A stretch of 64,000 nucleotides of DNA from Streptomyces sp. GESEQ-4 (GTDB lineage: Bacteria; Actinomycetota; Actinomycetes; Streptomycetales; Streptomycetaceae). This document shows, piece by piece, positions 8,452 through 16,370 of this stretch. The stretch is taken from assembly GCF_017948455.1 (NCBI RefSeq), contig NZ_JAFFSU010000007.1:62001-126000 (forward strand), given 5' to 3'. Position numbers and translations under genes: made by a program. Under the pieces are notes generated by a model. It worked only from the letters and a program-made list of their open reading frames with translations. It ran no database searches and was not told where the DNA came from. The first letter of the stretch is position 1, and the number at the start of each line of letters is the position of its first letter.

Positions 8452-9456
8452 ATGAGTACGCCCACTCCAGAACGCGACTCCGCCTGGGTAGCCGGCGGTG
8501 TCATCGACGCCGAGGACGCCCGGCTCGCGACCGGCGTGCTCGCCGCACCCGGGGCCGGACCGGTCCAGGCCCGCAGCGGCATCCGCGCGGCCACCGGCGA
8601 CCCCGGCCGGGTCCAGGCCACCACCACGGTGTCCGGCAAGGTCACCGTGGCGCCCTTCCAGGGCGTGATCCAGGGGACGCGGGCCACCGCGGCCGGCGCC
8701 TACCTCGTCACGCTCGACCAGGAGAAGACCCTCGACGTGCTCGGCACGCACCCCGCCGACTCGGCCAACCCGCGCAACGACCTGGTCATCGCCCGGCAGC
8801 GGGACGAACAGTACGGCGACGCCACCACCGCCATGACCGTCGAACTCGTCAAAGGAACGGCCGCCGCCACCCCCACCGACCCCGCGGTGACCGGCGACCA
8901 CATCCCGCTCGCCCGGATCAGGATCCCGAGGAACGCCACGTCCGTCGCCAACGCCAGCATCGAGGACCTGCGCCCCTGGACCACGGCCGCCGGCGGCATC
9001 CTGCGGGTCTGGGGCGCGGCCAACCGGCCCACATACCCCTACACCGGCATGTACATCCACCGCTGGGACACCAACCATCTGGAGTGGTACGACAGTTCGG
9101 CGGGCTGGCAGGCGGTCAACGACGACACCGGCTGGGTCACCCTCCCCCTGCTTCCCAACTGGAACGTGTACAACAACGAGACACCGGCCGTACGCCGGAT
9201 CGGCGCCACCGTCCACATGCGCGGCGCCCTGCAGACCGCCGTCGCCCTCTCGACCAACGCCATCTCCATGACCGCCGTCCCGGCCGGTTTCCGCCCGGCG
9301 ATGGGGCACCACTGGTACACCGCGCTGGGCGGTGTGACACGAGGGCTCGAACTCATGCTCCGCACCGACGGCACCGTGGTGCTGTTCGCTCAGGGCGTCC
9401 AGTTGCCGGCCACCCAGTTGATCTACCTCAACACCACCTGGCTGGTGGACCAGTGA
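8452..9456 (+). CDS. Tail fibre/receptor-binding-like protein 2 (paralogue)
   Basis: 334 residues. The first 180 (AGGVIDAEDARLATGVLAAP to WTTAAGGIL) clearly match the previous gene, including PFQGVIQGTRATAAGAYLVTL and QYGDAT. The C-terminal part is different. It contains a collar-like segment (RWDTNHLEWYDSSAGWQAVNDDTGW) and a beta domain (VHMRGALQTAVALSTNAISMTAVPAGFRPA) of the type found at the tips of tail fibres. The stop overlaps the GTG of the next gene. Duplication followed by replacement of the tip domain is the simplest explanation. Confidence 0.65.
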   Translation: MSTPTPERDSAWVAGGVIDAEDARLATGVLAAPGAGPVQARSGIRAATGDPGRVQATTTVSGKVTVAPFQGVIQGTRATAAGAYLVTLDQEKTLDVLGTHPADSANPRNDLVIARQRDEQYGDATTAMTVELVKGTAAATPTDPAVTGDHIPLARIRIPRNATSVANASIEDLRPWTTAAGGILRVWGAANRPTYPYTGMYIHRWDTNHLEWYDSSAGWQAVNDDTGWVTLPLLPNWNVYNNETPAVRRIGATVHMRGALQTAVALSTNAISMTAVPAGFRPAMGHHWYTALGGVTRGLELMLRTDGTVVLFAQGVQLPATQLIYLNTTWLVDQ

Positions 9457-10592
9457 CCCGCACCCCGACCCGCTACACCTACTACACCGCCGACCTCACC
9501 ACCGGCGCCGTCACCGACGAACTCCCGCTGTACGACGTCACGTTCAGCAGCGAACTCAACGAGGCGGGCGAGTTCCGCGCCCGGTTGCCCCTGGGCGACC
9601 CGCGCGTCACCGTGCACCGCCCCCGGGAACTCACCGAGCCCGGACGCACCGCCCTCTACGTCGAGCGGGACGGAGTGCTCGTATGGGGCGGGATGATCTG
9701 GACCGTCAAGTACACCTCCGCCGACCAGCACCTGGAGATCGGGGCGGCCGGTTTCCTCTCCTACTTCGACCACCGCCGGGTCCTGCCCGCCGACTTCGAC
9801 CCGGACGCCACCGACCTGTCCGCGGCCGACGTACCCTTCATCGACCGCGACCAGTCCGACATCGCCCGCGCCCTCGTCGCCACCGCCCAGGCGCACCCCG
9901 GCGGCGACATCCGGGTGCGCCCCGAGTCCACGGCCGGCTCCGGCATCATCCGCACGCTCGTCTACCGCGGCAGCGACCTCAAGAGCACCGGCGAGGCCCT
10001 GCGCGAGCTGGCGAGCCTGGAGGACGGCCCCGACTTCGTCTTCGACATGGCGTACGGCACCGACGGCCGCCCCGTCCACCGGCTGCGCGTCGGCACCCCG
10101 CACCTCGGCCAGCAGGGCACCCCGCACGTGTGGGAGTACGGGGCCAACCTGACCGGCTACACCTGGCCGGTCGACGGCGCCTCCACCGCGAGCCGGGTCT
10201 TCGCCCTCGGCGAGCAGGGCGAGGGGGAGAACAGCCAGCTCGTCGCGGTCGCCGAGGACCGCGCCACCGGACGCCCGCTCACCGAGACCGAGGTCTCCTA
10301 CGTCCATCTCACCGACCCGGCCCTCCTGGCCTCCCAGGCCCGCTCGGCCCTCGCCGCCGTCTCGGCCCCCGTGGTCCTGCCCGAGCTGACCGTGCGGGCC
10401 GACCTGGACCCGGTGCTCGGCTCCTACCAGGTGGGCGACGACGCCACCGTCGTCATCAAGGACGTCTTCTTCCCCGAGGGCACCCAGTTCGACGTACGGA
10501 TCACCGGGATCGAGGTCACCCCGGGCAACGACGCGGGCGAGGAACAGGTCCAGCTGACCGTGACACCCACCACGAACAGGAGCATCCCGTGA
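9453..10592 (+). CDS. Minor tail protein, ReqiPepy6 gp37-like
   Basis: 379 residues from a GTG at 9453 that overlaps the preceding stop. The open frame extends upstream, but only the part after 9453 has tail-protein features. YDVTFSSELNEAGEFRARLPL, then LYVERDGVLVWGGMIWTVKYT and AAGFLSYFDHRRVL are typical of the Siphovirus ReqiPepy6 Gp37-like minor tail family, which forms the tail tip in actinophages. The C-terminal third has the usual PELTVRADLDPVLGSYQVGDDATV pattern. It takes the place of a Tal protein, but no lysin or peptidase domain is attached. Confidence 0.7.
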   Translation: MTRTPTRYTYYTADLTTGAVTDELPLYDVTFSSELNEAGEFRARLPLGDPRVTVHRPRELTEPGRTALYVERDGVLVWGGMIWTVKYTSADQHLEIGAAGFLSYFDHRRVLPADFDPDATDLSAADVPFIDRDQSDIARALVATAQAHPGGDIRVRPESTAGSGIIRTLVYRGSDLKSTGEALRELASLEDGPDFVFDMAYGTDGRPVHRLRVGTPHLGQQGTPHVWEYGANLTGYTWPVDGASTASRVFALGEQGEGENSQLVAVAEDRATGRPLTETEVSYVHLTDPALLASQARSALAAVSAPVVLPELTVRADLDPVLGSYQVGDDATVVIKDVFFPEGTQFDVRITGIEVTPGNDAGEEQVQLTVTPTTNRSIP

Positions 10593-10756
10593 CCAGGATC
10601 AACCGCCCCGACACCCTCCTGACCGAGCTCCGCGACATCAAGCGCCGGCTGCACGCCCTGGAGACCGCGCAGCGCACGACGCCCGGCCCCACCGCCCAGG
10701 CGACCGCCGGGGACGCCGGGGAACCCGCCGAGACGGACGCTTCCGAGTCCGAGTAG
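10589..10756 (+). CDS. Small protein ending the tail module
   Basis: 55 residues from a GTG overlapping the previous stop. The N-terminal half (INRPDTLLTELRDIKRRLHALET) is a predicted coiled coil. The rest is an Ala/Thr/Glu-rich unstructured tail. Small coiled-coil proteins of this kind close many actinophage tail gene sets. Function unknown. No terminator hairpin is evident between its stop and the dnaE2 promoter. Confidence 0.65.
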   Translation: MTRINRPDTLLTELRDIKRRLHALETAQRTTPGPTAQATAGDAGEPAETDASESE

Positions 10757-10757
10757 C

Positions 10758-10804
10758 CGTTTCCGCAGGTGAGGGACGCTCCAAGGGTAATCGCACAGAC
10801 GTTC
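10758..10804 (+). repeat. 47-bp element upstream of dnaE2 (copy 2)
   Basis: CGTTTCCGCAGGTG at 10758-10771 is identical to 2150-2163. The spacing to the final GTTC (10801-10804) is also identical. The final 12 bases, GCACAGACGTTC, again differ at one base from GAAC-N4-GTTC. It lies directly after the last tail gene and before the LexA box of dnaE2. It may be a shared regulatory element or the scar of a duplication at insertion of the tail genes. Confidence 0.55.
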
Positions 10805-10838
10805 GGGTTTTGGTCTATGGTGGGGGTGAGGCAGTCGG

Positions 10839-10850
10839 GAACTGATGTTC
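10839..10850 (+). promoter_or_regulatory. LexA (SOS) box of dnaE2
   Basis: GAAC-TGAT-GTTC matches the actinobacterial LexA consensus GAAC-N4-GTTC exactly and is followed by GA. It lies 18-29 bases before the dnaE2 start codon, in the right place to block transcription. DnaE2 genes are LexA-controlled in other actinobacteria, which fits. Confidence 0.8.
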
Positions 10851-10867
10851 GATAGCGGGAGGTGCGG

Positions 10868-13800
10868 ATGCCTGGCTTCACCCATCTGCACACCGTCTCC
10901 GGGTTCTCCCTGCGCTACGGCGCTTCCCATCCGGAGCGGCTGGCCGAGCGCGCCTCCGAACGGCACATGGACGCCCTCGCCCTCACCGACCGCGACACCC
11001 TCGGCGGCACGGTCCGCTTCGCCAAGGCCTGCGCCAAGGCGGGCGTCCGTCCGCTGTTCGGCGTGAACCTGGCGGTGGAGGAGCAGGAGTCCGTACGTCG
11101 ACAAAAGCGCCGCACCCCGGTCCGCGGCGGTGCCTTCATCGACGAGTCGACACCGCGGGTGACCTTCCTCGCCCGGGACGGCGCCCGCGGCTGGGCCGGC
11201 CTGTGCCGTCTCGTCACCGCCGCCCACACCGCCGAGGACGCCCCCCTGCTGTCCTGGGCCGCCGTCCCCGCCGAGGGCCTGACCGTCCTGCTCGGCCCCG
11301 ACTCCGACGTCGGCCGCGCGCTCGCCGCGGGACGCCCCGACCGGGCGGCGAGGCTCCTCACCCCCTGGCGGGAGGCCTACGGCGACGCCCTGCGCCTCGA
11401 AGCCGTCTGGCACGACCGCACGGGCACCGGCCCCGGCTCCCTGCGGCTGGCCGCCCGCACCATCGGCTTCGCCGCCGAGCAGCGAATCCGGCCCGTGCTC
11501 AGCAATGCCGTCCGCTATGCCGACCCCGGCCTCGGTCCGGTCGCCGACGTCCTGGACGCCGCCCGCCGTCTCGTCCCCGTCGACCCCGCCAAGGGGCTGG
11601 ACTCGGGGGAGGCCTGGCTCAAGGACGCGGGTGTCATGCGCGAGGCGGCCGAGCGGATCGTCGAGGCCGCGGGCTTCCGGCGCGACACCGCGCTCCGCCT
11701 GCTGGAGCAGACGCAGGCCACCGCCGCCGAATGCCTGGTCGACCCCGAGGACGACCTCGGCATCGGCACCGTCCACTTCCCCGAACCGCACCTCGTCGGC
11801 GCCGGCCGCCGCACCGCACAGCGCGCGCTGGCCTCCCGGGCAGCGGCGGGCATGGTGCTGCACGGCTACGACCAACGGCGTGCCTACTGGGAGCGGATGC
11901 ACGAGGAACTGGACATCATCGCCCACCACGGCTTCGCCTCCTACTTCCTGACGGTGGCTCAAGTCGTGGACGACGTGAAGAAGATGGGCATCCGGGTCGC
12001 CGCGCGCGGCTCCGGCGCCGGCTCCCTCGTCAACCACCTCCTCGGCATCGCCCACGCCGACCCCGTCGAGCACGGGCTGCTGATGGAGCGCTTCCTGTCC
12101 AAACGCCGGCTGGTACTGCCCGACATCGACATCGACGTGGAGTCCGCGCGCCGGCTGGAGGTCTACCGCGAGATCATCGGCCGGTTCGGCACCGAACGGG
12201 TCGCGACCGTCTCCATGCCGGAGACCTACCGCGTCCGGCACGCGATCCGGGACGTCGGCGCCGCCCTCTCCATGGACCCGGCCGACATCGACCGCATCGC
12301 CAAGTCCTTCCCGCACATCCGCGCCCGGGACGCCCGCGCGGCCCTGGAGGAGTTGCCGGAACTGCGCCAACTCGCGGGCGAGAAGGAGAAGTACGGCAGG
12401 CTCTGGGAGCTGACCGAGGCCCTCGACGCCCTCCCGCGCGGGATCGCCATGCACCCCTGCGGAGTGCTCCTGTCCGACGCGTCCCTGCTCAGCCGTACGC
12501 CGGTCATGCCCACCAGCGGCGAGGGCTTCCCCATGTCGCAGTTCGACAAGGAGGACGTCGAGGACCTCGGGCTGCTCAAGCTCGATGTGCTCGGGGTGCG
12601 GATGCAGTCGGCGATGGCGCACGCGGTCGCGGAGGTGGAGCGGACGACGGGGGAGCGGGTCGACCTGGACGCGCTCGACTTCGAACGGGGGGACGGCGAC
12701 CCGGCGACGTATCAACTCATCCGCTCCACCGAGACGTTGGGCTGCTTCCAGATCGAGTCGCCGGGGCAGCGGGACCTGGTGGGGCGGCTTCAGCCGGCCA
12801 CCTTCCACGATCTCGTGGTCGACATCTCCCTCTTCCGGCCGGGGCCGGTGGCCGCCGACATGGTCCGGCCGTTCATCGAGGCGCGGCACGGGCGGGCGCC
12901 GATCCGCTATCCGCACCGGGATCTGGAAGGGCCGCTGCGGGAGACGTACGGAGTGGTCGTCTTCCATGAGCAGATCATCCACATCGTCGACATCATGACC
13001 GGCTGCGGACGGGCCGAGGCGGACCGGGTGCGGCGCGGGCTGTCCGACCCGGAGTCGCAGGGGCGGATCAAGGTGTGGTTCGCCCAGGGCGCGGCGGCGA
13101 AGGGCTATGACGCGGAAACGATTCAGCGGACCTGGGAGATCGTCGAGGCCTTCGGCTCGTACGGCTTCTGCAAGGCGCACGCCGTCGCCTTCGCCGTACC
13201 GACCTACCAGTCGGCGTGGCTGAAGGCGCACCACCCGGCCGCTTTCTATGCCGGGCTGCTCACGCACGACCCCGGGATGTATCCGAAGCGGCTGCTGCTG
13301 GCGGACGCGCGGCGGCGTGGGGTGCCGATCCTGCCGTTGGACGTGAATGTGTCGGGGGTCGCACACCGTATCGAACTGGTGTCTGAATCCGGGGTGTGGG
13401 GGCTGCGGTTGGCCCTCTCCGACGTGCACGGCATCAGCGAGGCCGAGGCGGCGCGGATCGCGGACGGGCAGCCGTACGCCTCGCTGCTGGACTTCTGGGA
13501 GCGGGCGCGGCCCAGCCGTCCGCTCGCCCAAAGGCTGGCCCAAGTCGGCGCGTTGGACTCCTTCGGGGCCAACCGCCGTGATCTGCAACTGCACTTGACC
13601 GAGCTGCACCGAGGCGCCCGCGGTGCGGGCGGCGGCCAGCTCCCGCTGTCCGGCGGGCGGAAGACCGTGCCGGCCGGACTGCCCGACCTCTCCTCGGCGG
13701 AGCGGCTCAGCGCCGAACTGGGAGTGCTGTCCATGGACACCTCACGCCATCTGATGGATGACCACCGCGCGTTCCTCGACGAACTGGGGGTGGTGTCCGC

Positions 13801-14290
13801 GCGGCGGCTGCGGGATGCCAGGCACGGGGAGACGGTGCTGGTCGCGGGCGCCAAGGCGGCGACCCAGACCCCGCCGATCCGGTCCGGCAAGCGGGTCATC
13901 TTCTCCACCCTGGACGACGGCACCGGCCTGGTCGACCTCGCCTTCTTCGACGACTCCCACGACGCCTGCGCCCACACCGTCTTCCACTCCTGGCTGCTGC
14001 TGGTGCGCGGAGTGGTGCAGCGGCGCGGCCCGCGCAGCCTCAGCGTGGTGGGCGCCGCCGCCTGGAACCTCGCCGAACTGGTCGAACTGCGCGCCGAGGG
14101 CGGCCTCGACGTGGTGGCGGCCCGGCTCGCGGAGCCGATGCCGGAAGGAAGCGGGGATTCGACGGGCGGACGGCGAATCCAGATGCCCACCGGATACGAA
14201 ATGCACCCGTGGGCCGATCTGCGTCCGGCGGGTCAAGAGCCTTCACAAGTACGGAAGTTGTGGCACCAGAGTCCGGGGAGTGCGGGATGA
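10868..14290 (+). CDS. dnaE2: Error-prone DNA polymerase DnaE2
   Basis: 1140 residues from an ATG at 10868, with GGGAGG five bases upstream. A GTG at 10862 overlaps that ribosome site and is unlikely. The N-terminus is a PHP domain (PGFTHLHTVSGFSLRYGA). The polymerase core has LPDIDIDVESARR near residue 419 and LKLDVLGVRM near 569, which carry the three catalytic Asp residues of C-family polymerases. A thumb/finger region with GSYGFCKAHAVAFAVPTYQSAWLKAHHP follows. An OB-fold region near the end reads VLVAGAKAATQTPPIRSGKRVIF. DnaE2 replaces the replicative polymerase at lesions and makes mutations. It is coupled to the next gene by an ATGA overlap and preceded by a LexA box. Confidence 0.95.
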   Translation: MPGFTHLHTVSGFSLRYGASHPERLAERASERHMDALALTDRDTLGGTVRFAKACAKAGVRPLFGVNLAVEEQESVRRQKRRTPVRGGAFIDESTPRVTFLARDGARGWAGLCRLVTAAHTAEDAPLLSWAAVPAEGLTVLLGPDSDVGRALAAGRPDRAARLLTPWREAYGDALRLEAVWHDRTGTGPGSLRLAARTIGFAAEQRIRPVLSNAVRYADPGLGPVADVLDAARRLVPVDPAKGLDSGEAWLKDAGVMREAAERIVEAAGFRRDTALRLLEQTQATAAECLVDPEDDLGIGTVHFPEPHLVGAGRRTAQRALASRAAAGMVLHGYDQRRAYWERMHEELDIIAHHGFASYFLTVAQVVDDVKKMGIRVAARGSGAGSLVNHLLGIAHADPVEHGLLMERFLSKRRLVLPDIDIDVESARRLEVYREIIGRFGTERVATVSMPETYRVRHAIRDVGAALSMDPADIDRIAKSFPHIRARDARAALEELPELRQLAGEKEKYGRLWELTEALDALPRGIAMHPCGVLLSDASLLSRTPVMPTSGEGFPMSQFDKEDVEDLGLLKLDVLGVRMQSAMAHAVAEVERTTGERVDLDALDFERGDGDPATYQLIRSTETLGCFQIESPGQRDLVGRLQPATFHDLVVDISLFRPGPVAADMVRPFIEARHGRAPIRYPHRDLEGPLRETYGVVVFHEQIIHIVDIMTGCGRAEADRVRRGLSDPESQGRIKVWFAQGAAAKGYDAETIQRTWEIVEAFGSYGFCKAHAVAFAVPTYQSAWLKAHHPAAFYAGLLTHDPGMYPKRLLLADARRRGVPILPLDVNVSGVAHRIELVSESGVWGLRLALSDVHGISEAEAARIADGQPYASLLDFWERARPSRPLAQRLAQVGALDSFGANRRDLQLHLTELHRGARGAGGGQLPLSGGRKTVPAGLPDLSSAERLSAELGVLSMDTSRHLMDDHRAFLDELGVVSARRLRDARHGETVLVAGAKAATQTPPIRSGKRVIFSTLDDGTGLVDLAFFDDSHDACAHTVFHSWLLLVRGVVQRRGPRSLSVVGAAAWNLAELVELRAEGGLDVVAARLAEPMPEGSGDSTGGRRIQMPTGYEMHPWADLRPAGQEPSQVRKLWHQSPGSAG

Positions 14291-15249
14291 CCATCCTCTG
14301 CGTACGTTTCCAGCTGCCGCCGGCGCGCGAGGCGGCCCTGCCGGAGCTGATCGGGTTGCTCGAGGAGTTCACGCCGGTCGTCGAGGCGCTGCCGCCCGAC
14401 GGGGCGCTGGCCGATCTGCGGGGCGCCGAGCGGTACTTCGGGCGCAGCGCCGTCGAACTGGCGGCGGTGATCCGCGTCCGTTCCCTGGCCCTGCACGGGG
14501 TCGACTGTGCGATCGGCGCCGGGCCCGGCCCGATGCTGGCCCGTATGGCGCTGCACGACGCCCGGCCCGGGGTGACCCATGAGCTGCCCGAAGGGCCGGA
14601 CGGCATCGCCGAGCTGCCCGTCACCGCGCTCCCCGGCGTCGGCACCGCGACCGCCCGCACCCTGTGCGAGTACGGGCTCGACACCCTCGGCCTGGTCGCC
14701 GCCGCCCCCCTGTCCACGCTCCAGCGCCTGGTCGGCGCGAAGACCGGCCGCGAGCTGCGCGAGAAGGCGAACGGCTTCGACCGGGGCCGGGTCGTACCGA
14801 ACGCCGTCTCCCGCTCCCTGGCCGCCGAACGCCCCTTCCGTCGCGATGAGTTGGACCCCGACCGGCACCGTCGCGCCCTGCTCTCGGCCGCCGAGGAACT
14901 GGGCGCCCGGCTGCGCGCCCTGGAGAAGGTCTGCGGCACCCTGACCCTCACCGTGCGCTACGCCGACCGCACCGCGACCACCCGCACCCGCACCCTCAAG
15001 GAACCCACCGCCCACTCGGCCGCCCTCACCCGGACCGCGTACGACATGTACGAGGCCCTCGGCCTCCAGCGCGCCCGGGTACGGTCGGTCACCCTGCGCG
15101 CCGAGGCCCTCGGCCCCGCCGAACAGGCCTCCTACCAGCTCACCTTCGACCCGGTGGACGAGAAGGCCCGCCGCATCGAGGAGGTGGCGGACCGCGCGCG
15201 AGCGAAATTCGGCCCGCACGCGGTGATGCCGGGGACGCTGGCGGCGTAA
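14287..15249 (+). CDS. ImuB-like, probably inactive Y-family polymerase
   Basis: 320 residues starting at the ATG that overlaps the dnaE2 stop. It has the Y-family framework: an HhH region ALPGVGTATARTLCEYGLDTLGLVA and a little-finger domain. The N-terminal VDMDAFFA block that carries metal-binding Asp residues in DinB is VRFQLPPA here, and the SIDE block is PPDG. Two of the usual metal ligands are therefore missing, as in ImuB, the bridge between DnaE2 and the beta clamp. It is shorter than mycobacterial ImuB and no imuA-type gene is next to it. It likely works with DnaE2 in damage tolerance. Annotation as an active polymerase IV would be misleading. Confidence 0.8.
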   Translation: MTILCVRFQLPPAREAALPELIGLLEEFTPVVEALPPDGALADLRGAERYFGRSAVELAAVIRVRSLALHGVDCAIGAGPGPMLARMALHDARPGVTHELPEGPDGIAELPVTALPGVGTATARTLCEYGLDTLGLVAAAPLSTLQRLVGAKTGRELREKANGFDRGRVVPNAVSRSLAAERPFRRDELDPDRHRRALLSAAEELGARLRALEKVCGTLTLTVRYADRTATTRTRTLKEPTAHSAALTRTAYDMYEALGLQRARVRSVTLRAEALGPAEQASYQLTFDPVDEKARRIEEVADRARAKFGPHAVMPGTLAA

Positions 15250-15266
15250 CTCTCTTCAGACAGGGA

Positions 15267-15641
15267 TCAGTTGGCCCACGGCGGCACGATGCGTGTGCCG
15301 TCGGCCAGCTCCGCCTCCAGGCCGATGGAGGTGGTGACCCAGGTGAGCGCGGTCCGGTCGGTCGGGTTCTCGACGGCGAGGGTCGCGCCGGGGTTGATGA
15401 TCAGGGTGTCGCCGGCCGTGATGCGGTCGGTACGGCCGTCGAGCGTGACCAGCAGCTCGCCGTCGAGCAGGTGCAGGATCTCCTCCCGGTTGACGGTGTG
15501 TGCGGGCGCCTTGGTGCCGGGCGGGATCTCACCGCGCCAGGCGCACAGTTCCTTGCTGCCGGTGCGGGGGGTGGCGTACGAGACGAAGCGGGCGCCGTGG
15601 ATCTCGTGGGTGACGGCGTCGGACTGGCGGATGACGGGCAT
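15267..15641 (-). CDS. Small cupin-domain protein
   Basis: 124 residues from the ATG at 15641, with GGGAGG upstream on the minus strand. A single cupin barrel: KAPAHTVNREEILHLLDGELLVTLDG holds motif 1 and DTLIINPGATLAVENP motif 2. The second histidine of the usual metal site is not obvious. It is divergent from a MarR regulator, with two palindromes between them, so it is very likely the regulated target. Substrate unknown. Confidence 0.85.
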   Translation of the reverse strand: MPVIRQSDAVTHEIHGARFVSYATPRTGSKELCAWRGEIPPGTKAPAHTVNREEILHLLDGELLVTLDGRTDRITAGDTLIINPGATLAVENPTDRTALTWVTTSIGLEAELADGTRIVPPWAN

Positions 15642-15663
15642 GGGTGGACCTCCCGGGCAGATG

Positions 15664-15712
15664 GTCAAGCTGCTTGACTATTGACTACAGGAACATGGTC
15701 AAGCAGCTTGAC
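15664..15712. promoter_or_regulatory. Two palindromic operators between cupin and MarR genes
   Basis: GTCAAGCTGCTTGAC (15664-15678) and GTCAAGCAGCTTGAC (15698-15712) are 15-bp perfect palindromes with a single central base, 34 bases centre to centre. A further half-site GTCAAG follows near 15719. They cover the promoter region of both divergent genes, as MarR dimers usually do. Confidence 0.8.
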
Positions 15713-15741
15713 CAATTCGTCAAGAGTGTTTCAATGCCTCC

Positions 15742-16185
15742 GTGCAGAACTCCGAAGCCCTCGCCCTGACTGCCGCCCTGCTCTCCGCCGCGGCCGACCT
15801 GACGCGGCGCATCAACGACCGTGTCGTGGCGCGCGGGTTCGAGGTGCGGCCCGCGCACGGCTTCGCGTTCACGCGGCTCGCCCCCGACGGGGCGACGGTC
15901 ACCGACCTTGCGGTCCATCTCGGGGTCACCAAGCAGGCGGCGAGTCAGCTCGTCGAGGAGCTGGTGCGCAAGGGGTATGTCGAGCGTCGGCCGCATCCCG
16001 ATGATGCGCGTGCCCGGCTGGTCGTGCTGACCGAGCGGGGGTGGGCCTGCACGCGGGCCGCGGAGGAGGCGGCCGCTGAAGTGGTGCGGGAGTGGGTCGA
16101 GGTGCTCGGCGAGAGTGAAGTGCGGGTGCTGACCGACCGATTGGGGTGCATCGCACCCTATGGCCCTCTCAGGCCCATCTGGTGA
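15742..16185 (+). CDS. MarR-family transcriptional regulator
   Basis: 147 residues from a GTG at 15742. The winged helix-turn-helix is clear: VTDLAVHLGVTKQAASQLVEELVRKGYVERRPHPDDARARLVVLTERG, with the wing DDARAR. It probably represses itself and the divergent cupin gene through the two palindromes just upstream. The C-terminal dimerisation helix is a little short and ends CIAPYGPLRPIW. The ligand is unknown. Confidence 0.9.
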   Translation: MQNSEALALTAALLSAAADLTRRINDRVVARGFEVRPAHGFAFTRLAPDGATVTDLAVHLGVTKQAASQLVEELVRKGYVERRPHPDDARARLVVLTERGWACTRAAEEAAAEVVREWVEVLGESEVRVLTDRLGCIAPYGPLRPIW

Positions 16186-16253
16186 TGGTTCGTCAGTAGC
16201 ACTACCACGGCACTGTCACCGCCACTGGCTAGCGCTGGAAGTTTTTACTGGCA

Positions 16254-16299
16254 CGTAACTTCACAAGTGAACTACTCACTCGTAACTTGACAAGTGAAC
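16254..16299. promoter_or_regulatory. Pair of 19-bp direct repeats upstream of the lipase gene
   Basis: CGTAACTTCACAAGTGAAC (16254-16272) and CGTAACTTGACAAGTGAAC (16281-16299) differ at one base and lie 27 bases apart. Each contains an ACTT-N-ACAAGT near-palindrome. They are 72-117 bases before the lipase start and probably bind an activator or repressor. Confidence 0.65.
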
Positions 16300-16370
16300 A
16301 GCATCCTCGTGATCCGGATCACAGGGCGTAGAGCCGCCTCAACTCCCTTGAGCCGCAAGGAGATCACCCG

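Noticed and set aside
2361-10756. Contractile injection system (eCIS or R-type tailocin)
   Set aside because: No sheath, no AAA+ ATPase, no spike or gp25-like baseplate gene was found. The chaperone frameshift and Dit point to a noncontractile tail.
2150-10804. Classical prophage att sites
   Set aside because: No integrase or excisionase and no tRNA end is seen. The repeat is also partly present at 23684, so attachment sites cannot be claimed.
10424-13609. A 1061-codon open frame on the minus strand opposite dnaE2
   Set aside because: It is an antisense shadow. The plus strand encodes a complete polymerase with all motifs, and high GC leaves the opposite frame open.
14287-15249. Active DNA polymerase IV (DinB)
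   Set aside because: The metal-binding residues of the first and second blocks are replaced.
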